Of a DNA stretch of 47,005 bases, positions 1 to 10,014 are shown piece by piece. The notes under the pieces are model-generated. The model saw nothing but the letters and a program-made list of their open reading frames with translations. It did not search any database and was not told where the DNA came from. The stretch is taken from positions 1-47,005 of the forward strand of contig CANQGK010000020.1 in the NCBI GenBank assembly GCA_947623175.1, given 5' to 3'. Both the position numbers and the translations under genes were made by a program. This stretch comes from an uncultured Clostridia bacterium (GTDB lineage: Bacteria > Bacillota > Clostridia > Oscillospirales > Acutalibacteraceae). Position 1 is the stretch's first letter. Every line of letters starts with the position of its first letter.

Positions 1-40
1 GAAAAATGCAAAGAAATAAAAGGAAATTGAAAATAAAAAA

Positions 41-252
41 TCTCTCCCTCAGTCAGCTACGCTGACAGCTCCCTCGTAAGCTGAGCCAAGGATTAATGCT
101 CTAAATTCTGCTTTTTAAGCTTTACATTTGAGAAATGCTTTAGTTTGCAGATGATTTTAAAATCATCCTGCGCGTCCGCGCGCCTTGCCTCCACCTGACG
201 GGGGGTGTCTTTTTCGGAAATTGCTCCGAAAAAGACAGGGGGAGAGAAAAAG
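41..252. repeat. Dispersed repeat A, copy A1 (MITE-like)
   Basis: The ends are inverted repeats: TCTCTCCCTC at 41-50 and GGGGGAGAGA at 238-247. Inside are the small inverted repeat GTCAGCTACGCTGAC and the block CCTTGCCTCCACCTGACGGGGG. The interior (about 90-170) matches, in reverse complement, the interior of the 250-bp tandem units at 45301-46019. No transposase is encoded, so a non-autonomous element is the likeliest reading. Confidence 0.7.
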
Positions 253-303
253 TAAAGCCAATACGAGGCTAAAAATTATAAGAAGAAGCTAAAGATTATA
301 AAA

Positions 304-467
304 AAAGCCTCCCTTGCCTAAAGGGATGGGGACCAACGTTAGTTGGTGGTGGGATACCTGCTCACCCGCGAAGCCGAGGGCTATGCTTTAGCGCCGTTAA
401 TCCCTCCGGCTTTTGCAGAAGCTAAAGCTCTGCAAAAGCCACCTCTCTTTAGGCAAGGAAGGCTTTG
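304..467. repeat. Dispersed repeat B, copy B1
   Basis: The terminal inverted repeats are AAAGCCTCCCTTGCCTAAAGGGA at the left (304-326) and its near-complement, containing CTTTAGGCAAGGAAGGC, at the right (446-467). The internal block ACCAACGTTAGTTGGTGGTGGG is itself palindromic. The left half recurs inverted at about 46895-46965. There is no coding content. Confidence 0.7.
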
Positions 468-470
468 GGG

Positions 471-545
471 GTGCGCTTTGTGCACAAGGTAATATGTAAT
501 AAGTAATAGTGAAGAAGTTCGGTGTCCGCTTCGCGGACGAATTGT
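471..545. repeat. Dispersed repeat C, copy C1
   Basis: This is a short repeat with the hairpin GTGCGCTTTGTGCAC, then an AAGGTAATA/GTAATAAGTAATAGTGAA tract and the hairpin GTCCGCTTCGCGGAC. Its parts recur at 46254-46305 (reverse complement of the right half) and 46800-46850 (left half, direct). Confidence 0.6.
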
Positions 546-583
546 AAAAATTAAAAATTTTTAGTTTCTTCTCGGCTTTACCC

Positions 584-865
584 TTTCTCTCCCTCAGTCG
601 GCTTACGCCGACAGCTCCCTCGTCAGATGGAGCCAAGGGTAGGTCAAGCTTTTGCACCTCGGCATGAAAATATAATTTTTACTGTTGCCAAAGCTTGTAA
701 AGACGATTTTAACAACTTTTATGTACTAAAACTTCAAACTTCGCTCTCAACCTTCTACATTCAAAGCTTAAAACTTCAGCGTCATTGCGCGACAGCGCCT
801 TGCCTCCACCTGACGGGGGAGGTGGATTTTGCGGAGCAAAAGACGGAAGGAGAGAAAAAGTAAAG
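584..865. repeat. Dispersed repeat A, copy A2
   Basis: This copy has the same ends as A1 (TTTCTCTCCCTCAGTCGGC at the left, GGAGAGAAAAAGTAAAG at the right) and the same internal CCTTGCCTCCACCTGACGGGGGAGG block. The interior at about 640-775 is different sequence. The conserved ends around a variable core are what one expects of a mobilised non-autonomous element or of recombination between copies. Confidence 0.65.
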
Positions 866-904
866 CCAATATGAGGCTAAAAATTATAAGAAAAAGCTAA
901 AGAT

Positions 905-938
905 TATAAAAATAAAACCTCCCTTGCCTGAAGGGAGG
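905..938 (-). terminator. Rho-independent terminator of the ilv operon
   Basis: Read on the minus strand, the stem CCTCCCTT/AAGGGAGG (931-938 with 918-925) has a short loop and is followed by TTTTATTTTTATAA. It sits just after the M20 amidohydrolase stop. The hairpin sequence (CCTCCCTTGCCTGAAGGGAGG) is almost the end of repeat B, so the operon seems to use a repeat-derived terminator. Confidence 0.8.
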
Positions 939-949
939 ATGAAATAGGT

Positions 950-2170
950 TCATTGTTTTCCGCTTTTCGAGAGTTCGCGGAGGGCGAGCCAGGTGTGAAC
1001 GGCGGCGCCGCGGCTTAGGACGGCGTCGTCAAATTTAGCTTTCGGGTGGTGCTGTGAATAGCGGTAGCCTTTATCTATATCTCCCGCCACCAAAAACATC
1101 GTGACGGTGGGAACCTTATGGCTTACAAAGGCAAAATCCTCGCTTCCGCCGCCCGCCTTACCGCCGCTTATGACGTTAAGGTTAAGGGCGGATTCGCCGA
1201 GCAGCTCCCGCATATAGGAAAGCGTATTTTCCGCAAGGGCGGGATCTACCGTCATACACGGGCAGTAATCGTAAAATTCGACCGTTGCCTTACAGCGCAT
1301 CGCCGTCGAAACGCCGTCGCAGATCTCCCGCATTCGCGCCTTTATCCGTTCGCCTACGGCGTTATCCGGATCGGTGGTGCGTATGGTGCCCCACATTTCG
1401 GCTTTGTCGGGTATGACGTTGCTCACTTCACCCGCCGCAAAACGTCCGGTGGTAAAAATGCCGAACTCATTGCCGTCAAGCTCGCGGGCGCTTATTTCCT
1501 GCAAAGCTATATGAATGTGCGCGGCGGCGGTGATCGGATCTACCGCAAGGTGGGGCGAAGCGCCGTGTCCTCCCTTGCCCTGCACGGTAATATGATACTG
1601 CTCGCAGGAAGCGGTGGATACTCCGCCGTCCGCGACCAACAGAGTGCCGCTCGGAAGGGGAACCCCCGCCATTACGTGTATCATGGCGGCGGCGTCAACT
1701 TTCGGGTTTTCGAGCAGACCGTTTGCCAGCATATCGGGCGAACCCTTAAAAATTTCTTCGGCGGGCTGAAAAACCAGCTTGACGGCGCCCTTGAGTTCCT
1801 CTTCGTGCGCTTTTAAAAGCTTTGCCGCGCCCAAAAGCATGGCGGTATGCATATCATGCCCGCAGCCGTGCATAAAACCGGGCGTGAGGCTTGCAAAGTC
1901 GACGTCCGCTTCCTCGGTAATGGGCAGAGCGTCCATATCGGCGCGAAGTATCAGGGTTTTGCCGGGCTTTTTACCGCCCGCATGCGCCGTAAGACCGGCT
2001 TTGCCGCAGGGTATCGGCTCGTACCCCATTTCGGTAAGCTTCTTTTGCACGTAGGGCAGGGTATATTTAAGGTCAAACCCCGTTTCGGGATGTCGGTGCA
2101 GGTCGTGCCGTATCTCCCGCAATTCGTCCTGTAATGCGGCGGCTTCGTTTAAAATTTCTTTAGCTTCCAT
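950..2170 (-). CDS. M20 family amidohydrolase (M20D-type)
   Basis: The predicted protein has 406 residues and is a cytoplasmic zinc-dependent amidohydrolase/carboxypeptidase of the hippurate hydrolase / N-acyl-amino-acid amidohydrolase type. The metal and catalytic motifs are all visible: RADMDALP, GCGHDMHT, FQPAEE and a C-terminal GGSEDFAF. Length is normal for the family (about 390-400). I chose the ATG at 2170, not 2197, because GGGGAAAAGG lies directly before it and would otherwise be coding. It is the last gene of the ilv operon, 35 nt after the DUF815 gene. The substrate cannot be read from sequence; deacylation of an N-acyl amino acid would fit the operon, but that is inference. Confidence 0.9.
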   Translation of the reverse strand: MEAKEILNEAAALQDELREIRHDLHRHPETGFDLKYTLPYVQKKLTEMGYEPIPCGKAGLTAHAGGKKPGKTLILRADMDALPITEEADVDFASLTPGFMHGCGHDMHTAMLLGAAKLLKAHEEELKGAVKLVFQPAEEIFKGSPDMLANGLLENPKVDAAAMIHVMAGVPLPSGTLLVADGGVSTASCEQYHITVQGKGGHGASPHLAVDPITAAAHIHIALQEISARELDGNEFGIFTTGRFAAGEVSNVIPDKAEMWGTIRTTDPDNAVGERIKARMREICDGVSTAMRCKATVEFYDYCPCMTVDPALAENTLSYMRELLGESALNLNVISGGKAGGGSEDFAFVSHKVPTVTMFLVAGDIDKGYRYSQHHPKAKFDDAVLSRGAAVHTWLALRELSKSGKQ

Positions 2171-2205
2171 AACCTTTTCCCCTTTTTTAAAATGCAAAAT
2201 TTATA

Positions 2206-3369
2206 TTATTTCGAAAGCAGGGAGTCCGTAAACTGCCGCGCAAGGCGGGCGGATCTTCCTCCGCGCTCCAGCGCCATACGTTCCGCGGCGGCGAAAAGCT
2301 CCTCCTGCGGCATATCTATACCCTGCTCGCGCGCTAAGTGGAGCACAATATGCAAATAGGTATTTTTATCCGGCTTAAAGAAGGAAACGTGGACGCCGAA
2401 CCGCTCGGAGAGGGATCGCAATTCCTCCATGGTGTCGTTGCGGTGGACGTCGTCGCCCTCGCGGTCGGAAAAGCTCTCCTTGACGATATGTCTGCGGTTG
2501 CTCGTGGCGTAGATGACCACATTTTTCGATTTGGCGGAAACCGAGCCTTCCAAAATGGCTTTAAGGGTATTGAAATTATCGTCGTGCTCCGCAAAGGAAA
2601 GATCGTCGATAAAAATTATAAACTTAAGCGGGTTGCGGCTTAAATCGTTTAAAATCTTGGGGATAGCGTAAATACGCTCCTTTCGCACCTCGATAATGCG
2701 AAGCCCTTGCGAAAAGAGGGCGTTTCCCACCGCCTTTACCGTAGAGGATTTGCCGGTGCCGGCGTCGCCCGAAAGTAGTATGTTGGCGGCAGGTTTTCCC
2801 GCAAGCAGCGCCTTTGTATTGTCGATAATAATGCCGCGCTCCCGCTCGTAGTCTACCAGATCGGAAAGCTTTATACCGTCGGGATTTGCGACCGGGGTGA
2901 TCTCGCCGCCGTCGTTTATGTAAAACATCGGATTATCGGCGTAAATGCCGTAGCCGTATTTGTGAATATTTTCCGCCCGGTAGAGGTAATCGCCTAAAAG
3001 ATCAATTTCGGCGGTTTCGAAAAGGGGCAGATTTCCGTCGTAATTTATTTCGGAAATAAGCCTTTCGGGAGTAAGCTTAGCAACCGATTGGAGGATCTTA
3101 AGGTCTTCGCAAAGGGCGTCGTAAATAAATTCCGGCGCTTTTTTTCCCTCGCCCGTGATTTTCACGTAAATATTTTCGCTGTTGCCGCAGATTTTTTTAA
3201 GGTATTCGCTTAAATTGCCGCCGTTTGCGTTGTAAAGGCGGTATACAAATTCGCAGTAAGCCGCGCTTGTCGGATCTTCAAAAAAGCGCAAAAGGGCGGT
3301 TATTACTTCGTCCTTGAGCAAATCGCGCAGCACGCAGAGCGAGGAAAGCTTTTGTTTTAAGGCAGTCAT
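2206..3369 (-). CDS. DUF815-type AAA ATP-binding protein
   Basis: This 387-residue predicted AAA-like ATPase has a Walker A loop (GDAGTGKSS, about residue 203), a Walker B strand (FIIFIDDLSF) and a sensor-like ATSN. The layout, with an N-terminal helical region and then the ATPase core, fits the DUF815 family, whose biochemical role is not established. The start is taken at ATG 3369, which overlaps the ilvD stop as TGATG, so translation is probably coupled to ilvD. The frame could also open at TTG 3372. Its place inside a biosynthetic operon may only reflect co-transcription. Confidence 0.85.
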   Translation of the reverse strand: MTALKQKLSSLCVLRDLLKDEVITALLRFFEDPTSAAYCEFVYRLYNANGGNLSEYLKKICGNSENIYVKITGEGKKAPEFIYDALCEDLKILQSVAKLTPERLISEINYDGNLPLFETAEIDLLGDYLYRAENIHKYGYGIYADNPMFYINDGGEITPVANPDGIKLSDLVDYERERGIIIDNTKALLAGKPAANILLSGDAGTGKSSTVKAVGNALFSQGLRIIEVRKERIYAIPKILNDLSRNPLKFIIFIDDLSFAEHDDNFNTLKAILEGSVSAKSKNVVIYATSNRRHIVKESFSDREGDDVHRNDTMEELRSLSERFGVHVSFFKPDKNTYLHIVLHLAREQGIDMPQEELFAAAERMALERGGRSARLARQFTDSLLSK

Positions 3370-5024
3370 CAATTTAAAATCGCCCCCGAAGCGCCGCCCG
3401 ATACCATTTCGGCGTAGCGCTTTAAATATCCGGATAATTCCTTCTTTTTGGGTACAAAGCTTTTGAGCCTTTCCTCCAAAACGGCGTCGTCGACCTTAAG
3501 CTCGATTTTGTTTGCGGGGATATCGATGCTTATGATATCGCCCTCCTCGATAACGCCTATAAGTCCGCCGGACGCCGCCTCGGGCGAAATATGACCGACG
3601 CATGCGCCGCGTGTCGCGCCGCTGAATCTGCCGTCGGTAATGAGGGCTACGCTGTTTCCGAGCCCCATACCCATAATAGCCGAGGTCGGGTTGAGCATTT
3701 CACGCATGCCGGGGCCGCCCTTCGGTCCCTCGTAGCGAATAACGACTACGTCGCCGGGGATGATTTTTCCCGCGTTGATAGCCGCCTGCGCGTCCTCCTC
3801 GCAGTCAAAAACTCTCGCCGGGCCCTCGTGTTTGAGCATTTCGGGCAGTACCGCCGAGCGCTTTACAACGCTGCCCTCGGGCGCAAGATTGCCCCGCAGT
3901 ACCGCAATTCCGCCGGTTTCGCTGTAGGGATTTTCGATAGGTCGTATGACGTCGTGATTTAAGTTTCGGCAATTTTCAATGTTTTCGCCGACCGTTTTGC
4001 CGGTCACGGTGATGCAGTCGGTGTTTATAAGCCCCTTTTTGTTAAGCTCGTTCATAACGGCGTAAACGCCGCCCGCCTCGTCAAGCTCCTCGATATAGGT
4101 TCTGCCCGCCGGCGCCAAATGGCAGAGGTTGGGGGTTTTTTCGCTGATTTTATTCGCAATGTCCAGATTAAGCTCGACGTCGCATTCGTGCGCGATAGCC
4201 GGCAGATGAAGCATACTGTTGGTGGAACAGCCGAGCGCCATATCCACCGTCAGGGCGTTTAAGAGCGCCTCTTTTGTCATAATATCGCGCGGGCGGATAT
4301 TTTTGCGCACAAGCTCCATAACCGCCATACCGGCGCGCTTTGCAAGCTCGATTCGCGCGGAGTAAACCGCCGGCACCGTTCCGTTGCCCTTAAGCCCCAT
4401 ACCGAGCGCTTCGGTGAGGCAGTTCATTGAATTTGCGGTGTACATACCCGAGCATGAGCCGCATGTGGGGCAGGTTTTACACTCGTATTCGTGAAGCTTC
4501 TCTTCGGAGATTTTGCCGGCGTTAAATTCGCCTACCGCCTCCGAAATGGAGGAAAAGCTGGTTTTGGCGCCGTCCACTCTGCCCGCGAGCATAGGCCCGC
4601 CGCTTACGAAAACGGTGGGAACGTTGATTCGCGCCGCCGCCATTAAAAGCCCGGGCACGTTTTTGTCGCAGTTGGGCACCATAACGAGCGCGTCAAAGCC
4701 GTGAGCCAATGCCATAGCTTCGGTGGAATCGGCGATAAGGTCGCGGGTAACAAGGGAATATTTCATGCCCGTATGCCCCATGGCAATACCGTCGCAAACG
4801 GCAATTGCGGGGAAAACTATGGGCGTACCGCCCGCCATAGCTACGCCGAGCTTTACGGCGTCGACTATCTTGTCGATATTCATGTGTCCCGGAACGATTT
4901 CGTTATAAGAGCTTACGATACCCACAAGCGGGCGGGAAATTTCCTCGTCGGTAAGGCCCAAGGCATGGTAAAGCGCGCGGTGGGGCGCATTCTGCGGGCC
5001 GTTTTTTAAAGCGTCACTTTTCAT
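3369..5024 (-). CDS. ilvD: Dihydroxy-acid dehydratase
   Basis: This 551-residue enzyme converts 2,3-dihydroxy-3-methyl-butanoate/-pentanoate to the 2-keto acids of valine and isoleucine synthesis. The iron-sulfur cysteine motifs are present (NCDKNVPG and [20 protein letters not shown]), as are the IlvD/Edd family C-terminal signatures ([11 protein letters not shown] and TDGRFSG). The start is ATG 5024, preceded by GAGGAG at 8-nt spacing. The frame extends upstream to 5084, but that part would read through the intercistronic hairpin. It is the fourth ilv gene and is coupled to the DUF815 gene. Confidence 0.97.
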   Translation of the reverse strand: MKSDALKNGPQNAPHRALYHALGLTDEEISRPLVGIVSSYNEIVPGHMNIDKIVDAVKLGVAMAGGTPIVFPAIAVCDGIAMGHTGMKYSLVTRDLIADSTEAMALAHGFDALVMVPNCDKNVPGLLMAAARINVPTVFVSGGPMLAGRVDGAKTSFSSISEAVGEFNAGKISEEKLHEYECKTCPTCGSCSGMYTANSMNCLTEALGMGLKGNGTVPAVYSARIELAKRAGMAVMELVRKNIRPRDIMTKEALLNALTVDMALGCSTNSMLHLPAIAHECDVELNLDIANKISEKTPNLCHLAPAGRTYIEELDEAGGVYAVMNELNKKGLINTDCITVTGKTVGENIENCRNLNHDVIRPIENPYSETGGIAVLRGNLAPEGSVVKRSAVLPEMLKHEGPARVFDCEEDAQAAINAGKIIPGDVVVIRYEGPKGGPGMREMLNPTSAIMGMGLGNSVALITDGRFSGATRGACVGHISPEAASGGLIGVIEEGDIISIDIPANKIELKVDDAVLEERLKSFVPKKKELSGYLKRYAEMVSGGASGAILN

Positions 5025-5055
5025 AAGTTCACTCCTCAATATCATTAATATAATA

Positions 5056-5081
5056 CCTTGGCCGGAATTATCCGACCAAGG
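5056..5081 (-). other. Intercistronic hairpin between ilvC and ilvD
   Basis: The stem CCTTGG-CGG/CCG-CCAAGG encloses a small AT-rich loop. It is followed by TATTATATT, not a U run, so termination is unlikely. It may act in mRNA stability or processing between ilvC and ilvD. Confidence 0.55.
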
Positions 5082-5096
5082 CATAAGCGGGTATGA

Positions 5097-6633
<1,537 letters not shown>

Positions 6634-6637
<4 letters not shown>

Positions 6638-8307
6638 ACTTCCTCCTCCAATTTGACGATAATATCATCCATACTGCCGCCCGGCGGAAGCATGGGAAGA
6701 ACAAATTCATCCTTTTCTATAGCGCAGTCGATAACGTAAGGCCCGTCCGCCTTAAAAGCGTTTTCGAGAGCGGCGTTAAGCTCCTCGAGGCTTTCAGCCC
6801 TTTGCCCCTCGGCGCCGAAGGCTTTGGCAAGGCTCGAAAAATCCGTTTTGCGGTTAAGCACCGTATTGGAGTAATGCTTATCGAAAAAGAGCGTCTGCCA
6901 TTGACGCACCATGCCGAGCACGCCGTTATTGAAAATCAAAATCACCACGGGTACGTTGTAGGTGACCGCGGTGGCAAGCTCGTTTAAGCACATTCCGAAG
7001 CTGCCGTCGCCCGTGATCAAAACCGAGCGCTCCCCCGTGCCGAAGGCGGAGCCTATCGCGGCGCCGAGCCCGAAGCCCATGGTGCCCAGCCCTCCGCTTG
7101 TCACAAAGCGGCGCGGCAGTTTAAATTCGAGATTTTGCGCCGCCCACATCTGGTGCTGACCGACGTCGGTGGCGACGGGAGTATTTTCGCCCAAAAACTT
7201 ATTTAGGGTAAGAATTGCGTTTCGCGGGGTGAGCCCCTCGCGGTTGTCGGTATACTCGACTTCCTCGCGCTTAAGCGCCGAGACGGCGCTCTGCCAATCC
7301 GGCTTGGCGCTTTTATCCACAAGCGAAAGCAGTCGGGCGAGGGTTTGCTTGACGTCGCCTCTGAGTCCTACCTTTGCAATCGCGGTTTTTGAAAGCTCCG
7401 AGCCGTCGATATCGATATGGATAATATCGGCATTTGCGGCGAATTTTGCGAGGTTGCCGGTGGCGCGGTCGTTAAAACGAACGCCCAGTGATATTATCAA
7501 ATCGGACTTGTGCATTGCCATAGATGACGCGTAATGGCCGTGCATGCCCTGCATTCCGAGAAAGCGCGGATGGGTTGTGGGTATTCCCGATATTCCCATA
7601 AGCGAACAGCCTATCGGAGCGTCGATTTTATCCGCCAGGTCGAGCATTTCCTCCTCGGCACCCGCCGTAATAAGTCCGCCGCCGAAATATATAAAGGGCC
7701 TTTCACAGCGGTTGATGATATTTGCCGCTTCGGTTATGCGGACTTCTTTTGCGGGAAACGCCGGATCCGCTTTAACGGGAGAAGCCTCGGTGTACTCGTA
7801 CATGGCGGTCTGTACATCCTTGGGAATATCGATAAGCACGGGGCCGGGCCTTCCGGACTTTGCCAAGCGAAAGGCCTCGCGTATGGTGTCGGCGAGCGCG
7901 TCGATGTGACCTACGAAATAATTGTGCTTGGTAATCGGAAGCGTCACGCCGGTAATGTCTATCTCCTGAAAGCTGTCGGTTCCTATAAGGGTAGTCGGAA
8001 CGTTTCCGCAAATCGCCACAAGCGGAACCGAATCAAGATACGCCGTGGCTATACCCGTCACAAGGTTGGTGGCTCCGGGGCCCGAGGTGGAGATAACGAC
8101 TCCCACTTCGCCCGTCGTTCTCGCGTAGCCGTCCGCCGCGTGAACGGCGCCCTGCTCGTGAGCGGTTAAAATGTGATTTATTTCATTTTGGTATTTATAC
8201 AAGCTGTCGTAAACGTTAAGAATTTGACCGCCGGGATAACCGAAAACGGTCTTAACGCCCTGCTCTATTAAGGTTTTTACAACGATATCCGAGCCGGAAA
8301 GAAGCAT
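6634..8307 (-). CDS. ilvB: Acetolactate synthase, large catalytic subunit
   Basis: This 557-residue thiamine-diphosphate enzyme makes acetolactate and acetohydroxybutyrate, the first common step of valine, leucine and isoleucine synthesis. Visible features are the catalytic glutamate in TAHEQGAVHAADGYAR (about residue 50), the central domain with FGGGL and GVRFNDRATG, and the TPP motif GDGSFGMCLNELATA followed by IFNNGVLGMVRQW. Length is normal (550-600). It is the first structural gene of the operon and sits below a structured leader with a terminator, so it is probably controlled by attenuation. Confidence 0.97.
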
Positions 8308-8409
8308 TTTTTCACACCCTTTAAATTTTTAAAATCAATTTTTCACTTTACGTCCGTCTGCCGCCGAGCCGTGAACCTCCGACCTCGGCGCCCATATCGC
8401 CGCCGAAAG

Positions 8410-8484
8410 TAAAATAAAACCCGCCTCAAAGCCTTACTCGCTTTGAGACGGGCGCTGTACTTAACGCTCGCGGCGTCACTCAAA
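8410..8484 (-). promoter_or_regulatory. Attenuator: antiterminator/terminator switch of ilvB leader
   Basis: On the minus strand, CCCGUCUCAAAGC (8440-8452) pairs with GCUUUGAGGCGGG (8420-8432), followed by UUUUAUUUUA, a strong intrinsic terminator. The alternative pairing UUUGAG (8479-8484) with CUCAAA (8442-8447) excludes it. That pairing is followed by a 7-nt bulge UGACGCC (8472-8478) and a GCG/CGU helix. This is exactly the geometry of a T-box antiterminator, but the bulge differs from the UGGNACC consensus at two positions. The attenuator is well supported; its ligand (tRNA or other) is not determined. Confidence 0.8.
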
Positions 8485-8712
8485 TTGCGGATAAACTCCG
8501 CCGTTTCATTTAAGTCTGACGACCTCTATGCACTAACGCAGCATAACGGGTCGCCCTGCTCATATGTGTTTCAGGCTTCCGGCTCAGAGGTGAGAGGACA
8601 AGGATATAAACCGTTTTACCCTTACGCCGAACCGCGGCCCGCCCTAAAACAAAGCGCCGCAGCCCTTACGGTTTCATATCCGTATCATCGTCATAGCTTT
8701 TACTATTAACTT
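8485..8712 (-). ncRNA. Structured 5' leader RNA of the ilv operon, class unassigned
   Basis: About 230 nt lie between the promoter and the attenuator, with no plausible gene. On the minus strand I see a long stem GGAUAU-GAAACCG pairing with CGGUUUAUAUCC and enclosing CUGCGGC/GCCGCGG, with GUAAGGG present on both sides of the inner stem. A second domain is closed by ACCUCU/AGAGGU and holds a UAUGC/GCAUA hairpin. The sequence does not obviously carry the AGUA specifier-loop signature of T-box stem I, and I could not match it to a known riboswitch consensus. Confidence 0.6.
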
Positions 8713-8719
8713 TCAATAC

Positions 8720-8748
8720 ATTATACTCCTAAACCCTCCCTATGTCAA
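8720..8748 (-). promoter_or_regulatory. Sigma-A promoter of the ilv operon
   Basis: On the minus strand there is a perfect TTGACA (8743-8748), a 17-nt spacer and a perfect TATAAT (8720-8725). Transcription would start near 8712 and yield a leader of about 400 nt before ilvB. Confidence 0.92.
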
Positions 8749-8863
8749 GCGTTTTTGTAAGACTTGGCGGGTAAAATTGATTTTTATTTTGATTGCAAAA
8801 CGGTGGTATTCGGACTTGATGGGGTTATATTTGTGACAAGCAGATCTTTCGCTTTTTTAAAGC

Positions 8864-8913
8864 AAAAAGACGGAGTTTTATTTTTGAAATAAGGGCGAAG
8901 AGACTCTCCGTCC
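8864..8913 (-). terminator. Possible terminator of the GH95/esterase operon
   Basis: On the minus strand, GGACGGAG pairs with CTCCGTC across a loop that contains the esterase stop codon and an inner TTATTT/AAATAA stem, followed by TTTTTG. The fit is imperfect because of the long internal loop. Confidence 0.45.
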
Positions 8914-9993
8914 TTTTGTATCGGTAATATTGACAAACGAAAGCGCACCTGCCGGTATTGAAACTGTTTTAAGGCGGTTATTGTCTATCTCTATCGGTAT
9001 ATTTTTCCAGACGGTTTCACAAGTGCGCTGCGGTTCGGGATACCTAATGCCGTTCTCGGTAATCCATTGTTCCGCGTTTGCTATGCCGATTCCGTCGGGT
9101 AACAGAACGGTTGAGTCAAACGGAAAGGAAAAGGAAGGAAAAGGCGGTGCATATCCGCAAATGCTGTCGGCAAAGGCGAAAAGCTCATTCACTTCCCATG
9201 CCGCCCCGTCATACCCGTGCGATAAATCGGGGATAATCAGCATGCTTGAGCCGTTCACGGCGGCGCAGGAAGCCGAGGTGGCGTTCGGAGGGAAATGAAA
9301 ATCCCGACCGCCGTTAAGCCAGAACGTGGGAGTATTGCAATTCTTAAGTCCGTCGCTGTAATTCCAAAACCTATCTACCTTTTCGTTTGAATAAACCGCA
9401 GAAAAATAGGTATTGCCCCAATTCAAAAAGCCGCAGCCGTAAGTGGGAAGGGCGAAGGCAATGCGTTCTTCTATACAAAGTAGATTTGTCGTTACAATTC
9501 CGCCCCAAGAAATTCCGTGCATGCCTATTCGTGTTGCATCTACCAGCGGCTGATTGCGAAGAAAAGATATTCCGACGATACCTGCCGCCATTGCATGATA
9601 CATCCATTGCTCCGAAACGGGTTTGTCAACGTCTGCAAATTCTCCCTGTCTGTCAGGACCCGAATAATCGTGCGAAGACAGTTCGGCGAGCGCGGGAGCT
9701 GTTTCTTTAATCGGAATATGCCCTTCGAGGTCAAGTGCCAGCGCCGCATATCCATGTGCATTCCAAAGCTTTACCCATTGCGGAAACGCCGTACCGCCTC
9801 CGCCGTGCAGCAAAAGAACCGACGGGAACATACCGTCGCCTTTCGGCAGACCGAAATATCCGAATACGCGGGTTTCTTTTTTGCGGTAAGGAATACTTTT
9901 TAAAAATAATGCATGCAGGTCGTTTGTATCCCTTTCGGGGCAGGGATAAACCTCGGGCTTGTCAAATAAAAATTTCGGAAAATCGGTTATCAT
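8878..9993 (-). CDS. Alpha/beta hydrolase, acetyl-xylan-esterase-like
   Basis: This 371-residue alpha/beta hydrolase has an oxyanion strand LLHGGGG, a nucleophile elbow HGISWGG (Ser in GxSxGG) and a late catalytic His in DLSHGYDG. A candidate acid lies in the WLNGGRDFHF segment. There is no signal peptide, so it is cytoplasmic. It resembles the acetyl xylan esterase / dienelactone hydrolase group. In this operon it may remove acetyl or other ester groups from imported oligosaccharides (inference). The start is ATG 9993, because the upstream GTG at 10005 is itself part of the GTGAGG ribosome binding site. It lies 21 nt after the GH95 gene. Confidence 0.8.
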   Translation of the reverse strand: MITDFPKFLFDKPEVYPCPERDTNDLHALFLKSIPYRKKETRVFGYFGLPKGDGMFPSVLLLHGGGGTAFPQWVKLWNAHGYAALALDLEGHIPIKETAPALAELSSHDYSGPDRQGEFADVDKPVSEQWMYHAMAAGIVGISFLRNQPLVDATRIGMHGISWGGIVTTNLLCIEERIAFALPTYGCGFLNWGNTYFSAVYSNEKVDRFWNYSDGLKNCNTPTFWLNGGRDFHFPPNATSASCAAVNGSSMLIIPDLSHGYDGAAWEVNELFAFADSICGYAPPFPSFSFPFDSTVLLPDGIGIANAEQWITENGIRYPEPQRTCETVWKNIPIEIDNNRLKTVSIPAGALSFVNITDTKGRRVSSPLFQK

Positions 9994-10014
9994 AGTCAGC
10001 CTCACTTATCAAAT

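Larger units (their letters stand above)
1..904. other. Gene-free repeat-rich region
   Basis: I see no convincing gene here. The short open frames lie across repeats and lack ribosome binding sites and recognisable domains. The stretch is built from dispersed repeats A1, B1, C1 and A2, listed separately. The spacer after A1 (about 253-303) and the spacer after A2 (about 862-914) are nearly the same AT-rich sequence, so A, spacer and the B start form a larger repeated composite. Confidence 0.75.

Noticed and set aside
397..863. Two small open frames near the left end (397-657 minus, 627-863 plus)
   Set aside because: They lie across repeats B, C and A and read through inverted repeats; no domain or ribosome site supports them.
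1118..1816. 232-residue open frame on the plus strand
   Set aside because: It is antisense to the M20 gene, whose zinc motifs are intact; the plus frame has no known domain and no ribosome site.
7534..8169. 211-residue plus-strand open frame
   Set aside because: It is antisense to ilvB, which has complete TPP motifs.
8674..8694. Leader peptide MTMIRI with two Ile codons on the minus strand
   Set aside because: There is no ribosome site, the Ile density is too low for classical attenuation, and part of it lies in a strong RNA stem.
8443..8709. 88-residue plus-strand open frame in the ilv leader
   Set aside because: It runs against the promoter, folded leader and terminator on the other strand and has no ribosome site.
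8485..8712. Cobalamin, TPP, FMN, SAM or lysine riboswitch
   Set aside because: I looked for their conserved core sequences in the ilv leader and did not find them.
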